From assembly GCF_017115045.1 (NCBI RefSeq), contig NZ_JABXKK010000128.1, positions 1-39,921 on the forward strand: a DNA stretch of 39,921 nt, in the 5' to 3' direction. The translations under genes and the position numbers were made by a program. This document shows positions 33,844 to 39,921 of the stretch, piece by piece. Source of the DNA: Nostoc sp. NMS8 (GTDB lineage Bacteria; Cyanobacteriota; Cyanobacteriia; Cyanobacteriales; Nostocaceae). The notes under the pieces were generated by a model. It saw nothing but the letters and a program-made list of their open reading frames with translations. It was not told the DNA's origin and did not search any database. How positions within the stretch are numbered: the stretch's first letter is position 1; every line of letters starts with the position of its first letter.

Positions 33844-36800
33844 ATGGTTAGTAACAATTCTGCGCGGGTAGAGAACAATCAGCATTTGCTAATACGCCTA
33901 CCACGGACTCTGAGTTATCTCGAAACTTGGGGCTTTGGGTTAACAGGTCATGTTGGATGGATTGGTACTGCCCCCATCATTCATGCAGCGTTAGGGCCAA
34001 AAGCTATCTTAGTTTGGTTTTTTGGTACGATTATTTCTTTTTTACTTAACTTGCAGGTACAAAGTTTAGGTAGAAATTGGCCAGATATCGCTGGAGGAAC
34101 ACCAAACTATACCACAAGGCTATTAAAGAACTTTCCTGTATTAGGCCGTTACGCAGCTTTAGGATACTTTTTTAGCTGGGCAGCAGCACCAGCATTATAT
34201 GCGATTATTCTCACCGACCTAATTCAAGTCAATTTTGAAACATTAGGTATTTCTTGTCCAGAAACTTTATTAAGAGTATTATTTACAGCGATTCCTTTTA
34301 TTTTAGCCTTCAGTGGTACTCGTGCTTTAGCGCTCCTACATCTGTTTTTTGTGTTGCCAGCGATTTTATTAATGTTATTATTTTGTATTCAAGGCGTATT
34401 ATGGTTAGTCTTCTCATCTGCTAGTTTTAAACTGATCTCAACTAGCACACATAGTTTGAGCTTTGAAGAATGGGCAAAGTGGTTTTTTTTAGCTAGCTAT
34501 TCAATTTACGCTTGTGAAACTACTTCTTCTTTTGTTGCTGATAGTCGCCACCCATATAAAACTTTAAAGTTCTTAACTGTTGCTGCTTGGTTAATTCCTC
34601 CAGTGTTTTTAGGTGGTTCTTGGGTATTAATGTGTTCGTCTCAAAATCCTACAATAGGTGACGATACTTTCTTAAATCTGGTAGCAGCTTCTAAGCCTTT
34701 TTGGGGTGAATCTGCCCCCTTTTTAGTAACACTTCTGATTACTATATCTTGCCTTCTAAGTTCTGCTACGGCGGTTTCCAATTCTCCTCGAATATTATAC
34801 CAACTTGCCTTCGATCGACAGCTTTCTCCCATATTTGCATTAGTTTCTCGTCAAGGTGTCCTTGGGCCTGCAATTTTAGTAACCTTTATACTCAGTTTGC
34901 TTTGTCTAAATTTGGGAAATGTATCTCAACTTGTCACAGTGGCAGGTACATGTTATCTCATGTCAATTATGGGATTACATCTGGGATTATGGCTGTGTCG
35001 CGGTAAACCCCACGTGTTATGGCCTTGGTGGTCACTGGGTTTTTTCTTGGTAGAAGCGGTAGTGCTAATAGTGGGAGGTTTAGCTTGGAATTGGAGGGAT
35101 TTCTTGGTGGGCTTATTATTACCGATTATTTTGATGAGCGGAGATTTAGCGCTACGTCGCCTTAGATTTGCGCCATTACACCCGGACTGGTGGACACAGC
35201 GTTATGATACTAGGTCTACTAGAAATAACCCCGATTTTGTAGTATTACAAGTGATTGTTTTAGTGTCATTAATTTGTACTACCGCTACAATCAGTTGGGT
35301 TATTCGTGATTTTTTAGATAGATTTTCTGCCAATCCTCAAAACTCTTTACTAGCTATTTTATTAGTAACGCTTTCTTTTGCAGGAGTAGCGATCGCTTGC
35401 TGGACAACTTTACCACAAATTATTGCTATTGACGAAGCACGCAAACAAGCAAGAAACCTATTTATTACCACTCTCAATACTGTTCCTGACACAGTTTTAG
35501 TCTTAGATGAAGACGGTACAATTTCTCAAACAAATGCCGCTGCTGAAGAATTATTTCAAACAAGTGTTCAGCAGTTACTCGGGCAAAATTTGAATCAAAT
35601 TCTAATATGCTATCGCGGCAAACCGGAGCAATGGTCTATTAGAAGTGAGCAAACTTTAAAAATAAACCAAGGTTTACGAATTGTTGAATCGACTATTTCA
35701 CAGCCATTTAATTCGCAGCTACGGGAGTATGTTGTGATTGTCCGTGACATCACGAAGCGGAAGTTAGCAGAGGAAGAATTAGTCCAGTATCGTTATCAGC
35801 TTGAGCAGTTGGTACTAGAACGTACCATTGAACTTATTAGAGTTAATCAACAACTGCAACAAGACATTATCAAACGTCAAGAGGCACAAGAACAATTACT
35901 GCATAATAGTCTCCATGATGGGCTAACTGGATTACCTAATCAACGATTGTTTATGGAGCGGGTGCAGCAGGCAATAGACCATAGTAAACAGGAAAATAAT
36001 TATTTATTTGCTGTACTTTTCTTAGACCTAGACCGCTTTAAAGTTGTTAATGATAGCCTTGGACATCTACTAGGAAATCAACTTTTGATTGCAATTTCTC
36101 ATCGGCTAAAGTCAGTTCTGCGAGGCGGAGATATAGTTGCTCGTTTTGGTGGAGATGAATTCACAATCTTAATTGAAGAAATTGAGGATATCAGTACCGC
36201 CATACAGGTAGCCGAGCGAATTAAAAAGGTTTTAGCTTTGCCATTTCAATTAAATGAGCATCGGGTGTTTACTAATGTTAGTATTGGCATTGCTTTAAGT
36301 AAAGCAGATTATGAGCAAGCAGCGCAGATTCTACGCGATGCTGATGTGGCAATGTATTGCGCCAAATCACTTGGGAAGGCACGTTATGAGGTTTTTGATC
36401 CCAAAATGCACGAGGGTGCAGCTTTGCTTTTGGAGTTAGAAACTGCTTTACGTCATGCGCTACTCAAGCAAGAAGAATTTCGCCTTGATTACCAGCCAAT
36501 TGTTTCACTGACAACTGGCAAAATTATTGGATTTGAGGCCCTGATACGTTGGTATCATCCAGAACGAGGACTGATTTCTCCTCAAGATTTTATTCCTCTG
36601 GCTGAGGAAACTGGAATGATTGTAAGTATCGGGCAATGGGTGCTGTATGAAGCTTGTCACCAAATGCACACATGGCATAAACAATTTCCTACCTCAACAC
36701 CTCTGACAATTAGTGTGAATTTTTCTGGTAAACAAATCACGCAACCTAATGTGTTTAAAGAGGTGAAACACATTTTACAGCAAACTGGACTGGAGCCATG

Positions 36801-37227
36801 CTGCTTGAAATTGGAGATTACTGAAACCTTGCTGATGGATAATTTTGAATTGGCTATCACTGTACTTTCTCAGTTAACAGCGCTGAATGTTGAGATGCAC
36901 ATGGATGATTTTGGTACTGGTTATTCATCTTTGAATTATTTGCACCGTCTACCAATCAAAACTCTTAAGATCGATCGCTCTTTTGTCACCAGTATAGGTA
37001 GTCGAGGAGAAAATTTAGAAATTATTCGAGCGATCGTAACATTGGCTCATAATTTGAATATGTCTGTAACAGCGGAAGGGATAGAAACTGTAGAGCAATT
37101 AGCACAATTGAAGGCTTTACAATGTGATTATGGACAAGGGTATTTTTTCTTACCACCTATGGAACGTGCAGAAGTAGAACTACTACTTGCTGCTAATTTG
37201 TACGGAAAAAACTTTTTAAAGAGATAA
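33844..37227 (+). CDS. APC-permease-like membrane domain fused to PAS-GGDEF-EAL (c-di-GMP turnover)
   Basis: 1127 residues. Residues about 20-440 form a polytopic domain resembling APC-superfamily amino acid permeases (GFGLTGHVGWIGTAPII, NLQVQSLGRNWPDIAGGTPNY), with two further transmembrane segments near 470-490 and 500-523. A PAS domain (about 535-635, VLVLDEDGTISQTNAAAEELF) and a coiled coil follow. GGDEF lies at 769-773, with an intact inhibitory RxxD site (RGGD 760-763). EAL lies at 898-900, with the LEITET, DDFGTGYSSL, LKIDRSF and AEGIET motifs. Both diguanylate cyclase and phosphodiesterase catalytic sites look complete. A transporter-derived sensor that signals through c-di-GMP is the inference; the ligand is unknown. 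It converges with the hdc gene 60 bp away. Confidence 0.9.
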   Translation: MVSNNSARVENNQHLLIRLPRTLSYLETWGFGLTGHVGWIGTAPIIHAALGPKAILVWFFGTIISFLLNLQVQSLGRNWPDIAGGTPNYTTRLLKNFPVLGRYAALGYFFSWAAAPALYAIILTDLIQVNFETLGISCPETLLRVLFTAIPFILAFSGTRALALLHLFFVLPAILLMLLFCIQGVLWLVFSSASFKLISTSTHSLSFEEWAKWFFLASYSIYACETTSSFVADSRHPYKTLKFLTVAAWLIPPVFLGGSWVLMCSSQNPTIGDDTFLNLVAASKPFWGESAPFLVTLLITISCLLSSATAVSNSPRILYQLAFDRQLSPIFALVSRQGVLGPAILVTFILSLLCLNLGNVSQLVTVAGTCYLMSIMGLHLGLWLCRGKPHVLWPWWSLGFFLVEAVVLIVGGLAWNWRDFLVGLLLPIILMSGDLALRRLRFAPLHPDWWTQRYDTRSTRNNPDFVVLQVIVLVSLICTTATISWVIRDFLDRFSANPQNSLLAILLVTLSFAGVAIACWTTLPQIIAIDEARKQARNLFITTLNTVPDTVLVLDEDGTISQTNAAAEELFQTSVQQLLGQNLNQILICYRGKPEQWSIRSEQTLKINQGLRIVESTISQPFNSQLREYVVIVRDITKRKLAEEELVQYRYQLEQLVLERTIELIRVNQQLQQDIIKRQEAQEQLLHNSLHDGLTGLPNQRLFMERVQQAIDHSKQENNYLFAVLFLDLDRFKVVNDSLGHLLGNQLLIAISHRLKSVLRGGDIVARFGGDEFTILIEEIEDISTAIQVAERIKKVLALPFQLNEHRVFTNVSIGIALSKADYEQAAQILRDADVAMYCAKSLGKARYEVFDPKMHEGAALLLELETALRHALLKQEEFRLDYQPIVSLTTGKIIGFEALIRWYHPERGLISPQDFIPLAEETGMIVSIGQWVLYEACHQMHTWHKQFPTSTPLTISVNFSGKQITQPNVFKEVKHILQQTGLEPCCLKLEITETLLMDNFELAITVLSQLTALNVEMHMDDFGTGYSSLNYLHRLPIKTLKIDRSFVTSIGSRGENLEIIRAIVTLAHNLNMSVTAEGIETVEQLAQLKALQCDYGQGYFFLPPMERAEVELLLAANLYGKNFLKR

Positions 37228-37287
37228 ACCAGGAGTTAGAATTCAGAATACTCTACCCATAAAGTCGCTTAGCTACATCTACATCAA

Positions 37288-38439
37288 TTAGTGTAGTACT
37301 GGTTGTAGCTGGAAATTATCTACATTATTAATTAACCCTTCTTCTAACAGAAGTTCGTTCACAAAAATATCTATTTTATCCCGATTAATATTTTGCATGA
37401 CTATCAGGTGTACCCAGTTTTCACAAGTGGCTAACTGCCACTTCTTAATTAACCTTTGAGAAGGTTTTTGAAACACTACGGTATTGGAAAAATCATTGAG
37501 CATACATGGATATTCTCTGATTTTAAGTTGTTGGAAAAGATATTGGGCGTTATCAATACAGGTCTTTGCTTCTTTAGCTAATTCATGATAACCTCTTGTT
37601 TTTATTGCATACCAGAGAATGAGAGGCGTGTGACCGTTTCTAGAACCCAGTATTGTTGTATCTGTTGAACCGATATATTCAATTGCTGTTTCAACTTTTT
37701 CTACCCATTTTTTCTTAGTTAAAACAACACCGCAAGGTAAGGGAGAACCAATAAATTTAGCAGAAATAGCTACACTATCTATGGGTTTTTGAAAGTTAAC
37801 TTGGGGAGCGCCATCTAGAAAAGGTAATATTAATCCTGAAAGTGCGGCATCACAATGAATGTAGTAATCTTTTATCTGATTGCGCTCTAAAATTTTTAGA
37901 ACTTTGTCTAAGTTATCAATCGCACCTTTGACAGTAGTGCCAATATTTAAATTTATGATCGCTGGACAATTGCGGTTTTCGCTAATGAGTTGTTCAAAAT
38001 GCTCATAATTCATCTCTCCGTTAATTTGCGAATTAACAACATTATGTTGAATGCGGAATAATTTGGCTGCTTTGGGTATTGAGTAATGAGAATCTTGTGA
38101 TGAGTAAAGAATCCCATTAGGGTAGATTTCCCTTGCTAAGAATATTCCATATAAATTACCTTCAGTTCCGCCAGCAGTAACATAACCCCAAAACTGATTT
38201 TCTGGAATTTTATAGAGGTTAGCAAAAAAAGATAGTACTTCTTGCTCAAACTTGCGAGAATGCAGTCCAAAATCTGGCTCAATATAAGGATCTCCAGCAT
38301 TGTTCAACAGAAAATTGAAAAATTTGCCGATCGCACTGTAGTCACAACTTAAATTATATGGATAGCCTGCGTGAAACTGCGATCGCTGTTCTATTTGCAC
38401 CAAAAAATCTGCTAATTCTTTAGCAACTGTATCTGACAT
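37288..38439 (-). CDS. hdc: PLP-dependent histidine decarboxylase (group II)
   Basis: 383 residues, the length of Gram-negative PLP-type HDC. Diagnostic blocks: FHAGYP, GGTEGNLYGIFLAREIYPNG, DSHYSIPKAAKL, NLNIGTTVKGAID, DYYIHCDAALSGLILPFLD, IGSPLPCGVVLTKKKW, TTILGSRNGHTPLILWYAIK. It would make histamine from histidine. The PLP lysine is K228, but the flanking SGHK of the family reads S-A-K here, one residue shorter and without the His. A related amino acid decarboxylase activity is possible. AGAGAG upstream is a weak ribosome site. Upstream region carries four TACGTA palindromes. Confidence 0.87.
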   Translation of the reverse strand: MSDTVAKELADFLVQIEQRSQFHAGYPYNLSCDYSAIGKFFNFLLNNAGDPYIEPDFGLHSRKFEQEVLSFFANLYKIPENQFWGYVTAGGTEGNLYGIFLAREIYPNGILYSSQDSHYSIPKAAKLFRIQHNVVNSQINGEMNYEHFEQLISENRNCPAIINLNIGTTVKGAIDNLDKVLKILERNQIKDYYIHCDAALSGLILPFLDGAPQVNFQKPIDSVAISAKFIGSPLPCGVVLTKKKWVEKVETAIEYIGSTDTTILGSRNGHTPLILWYAIKTRGYHELAKEAKTCIDNAQYLFQQLKIREYPCMLNDFSNTVVFQKPSQRLIKKWQLATCENWVHLIVMQNINRDKIDIFVNELLLEEGLINNVDNFQLQPVLH

Positions 38440-38766
38440 ATCTTTTTCTCTCTTGAATTTTGAGTTAATGGATGTTTTAGTCGAAAATCTACGTATTAAT
38501 CCATACCTTCGTATTTTCTTAACAATCTAGTGGCTCCCCTTTCCTTAAAGAAGATACAGGCAAAATACGTAGTCATCTTCAGTAAAAATACTAGATTTTT
38601 TTGTTCTAAAATATATTGCCCTTAGAACTTACGCACTTTACAAAATGACTATAATGTGTATTACGTAAAATATTTGTTTCCAGCGCTGACTCAAAAGACC
38701 TTTTCCTCGTTTTACTACGTAAAACAATCCCTCTCCGATGTGGAGAGGGAAAGATTGGAGATTTAG
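38440..38766. other. intergenic region with four TACGTA palindromes and a hairpin
   Basis: 327 bp between hdc and the ileS fragment. TACGTA occurs at 38490, 38566, 38662 and 38716; the last lies within GTTTTAC-TAC-GTAAAAC (38709-38725). A hairpin TCCCTCTCC (38728-38736) with GGAGAGGGA (38742-38750), 17 bp past the ileS-fragment stop on the minus strand, may be a terminator or repeat. No gene recognised. Confidence 0.5.
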
Positions 38767-39183
38767 TTAAAAATAGGGAGAAGTTCGGCGAATTAACGTA
38801 TATTTACTAGAATTCTCCGCTAAGGCGGCAACGCAGCGATCGCAAATTAAGGGATGTTCTGCTGATTTTCCCATACGAGTAGAGTAATTCCAACAGCGAT
38901 CGCACTTTGTGTAGGGTTTGCCAACGCATTTTTCCCCGTCAGCATTCTGACTTTTCACGTCATGTGGAAAAGCCCATGAAAGACCTAACCCCCTAGCCCC
39001 CTTCCCGACACGGAAAGGGGGAAAATTCAAAGTCTCTCTCCTTGTAGGAGAGAGATTTAGAGAGAGGTTTTCCAAATACCGATGAATTGTCAGGTCAGCA
39101 TTCACTACACCAATTACCCAGTCTTCTGTTTGTGCTGTATATTTTAATTTTTGTAGTGCGTCAGCAGAATCTAATAATTCCAC
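38767..39183 (-). pseudogene. ileS: isolated C-terminal fragment of isoleucyl-tRNA synthetase, with inserts
   Basis: Only about 50 of the 138 residues are IleRS-like: LLDSADALQKLKYTAQTEDW and, at the end, KCDRCWNYSTRMGKSAEHPLICDRCVAALAE, the C-terminal zinc-finger segment. The full enzyme is near 950 residues. The frame starts with GTG at 39183, directly preceded by a TAA, so nothing upstream continues the gene. Between NAD and GEKC is a 147-bp inverted-repeat element (38947-39093) with matching 9-bp flanks, and 24 bp (38902-38925) are inserted before KCDRCW. Both inserts keep the frame, so the ORF stays open. A functional full-length ileS should exist elsewhere. A stand-alone zinc-binding protein is the alternative. 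Confidence 0.7.
38947..39093. mobile_element. 147-bp MITE-like element inside the ileS fragment
   Basis: One end starts CTGACTTTTCACG and the reverse complement of the other end starts CTGACAATTCATC; both continue to TGGAAAA, giving imperfect terminal repeats of about 26 bp. The 9-bp direct repeat GTCAGCATT flanks it at 38938-38946 and 39094-39102. The interior consists of G/C-rich hairpins common in Nostoc. 147 bp plus the 9-bp duplication is 52 codons. No transposase. Confidence 0.7.
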
Positions 39184-39228
39184 TTAACTAATTGTTTTCT
39201 ACACTCTCAATTGCAGAAAACCAATATT

Positions 39229-39921
39229 TTAATTACGAATTAATTTTTTAGCCAATCGCCACAGCAGGGAAAAGGGTAAAATTAATATTGCTTTTAATAT
39301 TTGCATCAAGTGACTTAATCGACCTTTCCAAATAGCGGGGAGATTAGACTGGCGTTGCAGGATTGCTAGATTTTCTCGAACTGTCGCTGTAGTGGGATGA
39401 TTAACGCCTAACACCCGTTGGCACATTGCCAGGGCTTCAATCAACAGAGGTTCGGCATCGCTGTACCGTCCTTGGCTATCGTAGAGCAAAGCTAAATTGT
39501 TCAAGCTAGTAGCTACATCGGGATGCTCCCCAGCAAACAGGCGCTTTCTCATTGCCACGGCTTCAATGTACAGAGGTTCGGCATCGCTGTACCGTCCTTG
39601 GTTATCGTAGAGCAAAGCTAAATTGTTCAAGCTAGTAGCTACATCGGGATGCTCCCCAGCAAACAGGCGCTTTCTCATTGCCAGGGCTTCAATGTACAGA
39701 GGTTCGGCATCGCTGTAACGTTCTTGGCTATCGTAGAGGGAAGCTAAATTGTTCAAGCTATTAGCTACATCCGGATGCTCCCCAGTAAACAGGCGCTTTC
39801 TCATTGCCAGGGCTTCAATGTACAGAGGTTCGGCATCGCTGTACCGTCCTTGGCTATAGTAGAGGTAAGCTAAATTGTTCAAGCTAGTAGCTACATCGGG
39901 ATGCTCCCCAGCAAACAGGCG
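39229..39921 (-). CDS. TPR-repeat protein (kinesin light chain-like), C-terminal part
   Basis: The reading frame continues past the end of the window, so the true N-terminus is missing; 231 residues are visible. Units of 42 residues run NLALLYDSQGRYSDAEPLYIEALAMRKRLFAGEHPDVATSLN, as in TPR_12/kinesin-light-chain-type repeats that bind proteins. About four near-identical units are followed by a degenerate one and a basic, hydrophobic C-terminal tail (LSHLMQILKAILILPFSLLW) that may attach to a membrane. Often such proteins carry an N-terminal NTPase or CHAT domain, not seen here. Confidence 0.85.
   Translation of the reverse strand, partial: RLFAGEHPDVATSLNNLAYLYYSQGRYSDAEPLYIEALAMRKRLFTGEHPDVANSLNNLASLYDSQERYSDAEPLYIEALAMRKRLFAGEHPDVATSLNNLALLYDNQGRYSDAEPLYIEAVAMRKRLFAGEHPDVATSLNNLALLYDSQGRYSDAEPLLIEALAMCQRVLGVNHPTTATVRENLAILQRQSNLPAIWKGRLSHLMQILKAILILPFSLLWRLAKKLIRN
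39451..39921 (-). repeat. 126-bp tandem DNA repeat encoding TPR units
   Basis: The word TTCGGCATCG recurs at 39451, 39577, 39703 and 39829, exactly 126 bp apart. Identity between units is close to complete at DNA level, so expansion was recent or homogenised. Confidence 0.85.

Noticed and set aside
33844..37227. A toxin-antitoxin, defence island or prophage reading of the 31-39 kb region
   Set aside because: No nuclease/antitoxin pairs, integrase or phage structural genes are visible; genes are separate housekeeping-like or signalling units.

Overview
The window is chromosomal DNA of a filamentous, heterocyst-forming type cyanobacterium, most likely Nostoc or a close relative. Supporting signs are the frequent HIP1 octamer GCGATCGC, heptameric short tandem repeats (STRRs) in many intergenic gaps, an SLH-OprB type porin, an ABC1-family kinase and a very Nostoc-like gene repertoire. 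I found no rRNA, tRNA, CRISPR array, phage block or intact transposase.

Layout. 1-6750 (+): pterin-4a-carbinolamine dehydratase, an SLH/OprB porin, an Rrf2 regulator next to cysteine synthase cysK, a J-domain protein, and a tandem two-domain 6-pyruvoyl/6-carboxytetrahydropterin synthase. 6840-11210 (-): Uma2/DUF820 nuclease-like protein, a PrsW-type intramembrane protease overlapped by a SAM methyltransferase, and a DUF3352 membrane-anchored protein. 11761-17022 (+): M1 aminopeptidase with HEAT repeats, ABC1/UbiB-like kinase, small membrane protein. 17099-26693 (-): an AT-rich glycan locus of eight same-strand genes: three tandem paralogous GT8-like transferases, a GT10 (fucosyltransferase-like) enzyme, two GT4 enzymes, another GT8-like enzyme and an MsbA-like ABC exporter. 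27114-30105 (+): glyoxalase II (gloB), ribosomal protein L9 (rplI) and replicative helicase dnaB (no intein). 30271-31938 (-): secreted FKBP isomerase, phasin/UbiK-like coiled-coil protein, 2TM-domain protein. 32433-37227 (+): an orphan ParA-like ATPase and a 1127-residue membrane c-di-GMP protein. 37288-39921 (-): a histidine decarboxylase, a broken C-terminal fragment of isoleucyl-tRNA synthetase, and a TPR protein that runs off the window.

Most unusual items. (1) The ABC exporter in the glycan locus carries a C-terminal extension with a histidine-kinase DHp-like H-box (HEIRT at 612-616) and a second degenerate copy 83 residues later, with no kinase ATPase domain. (2) An amino-acid-permease-like (APC) membrane domain is fused to PAS-GGDEF-EAL, suggesting a transporter-derived sensor for c-di-GMP turnover. 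(3) The ileS remnant contains a 147-bp inverted-repeat element bounded by 9-bp direct repeats, inserted in frame so that the ORF stays open. (4) The Rrf2-cysK pair resembles the CymR/CysK partnership, and the cysK Shine-Dalgarno lies inside a heptameric repeat. (5) The first half of the tandem pterin synthase keeps the zinc histidines but lacks the catalytic Cys and His.

Functional links are partly inferred. The glycan locus probably makes and exports a surface glycan or glycolipid; the two pterin genes belong to related pathways but are not in one operon. All family calls come from reading translated sequence and recalled motifs, without database searches.
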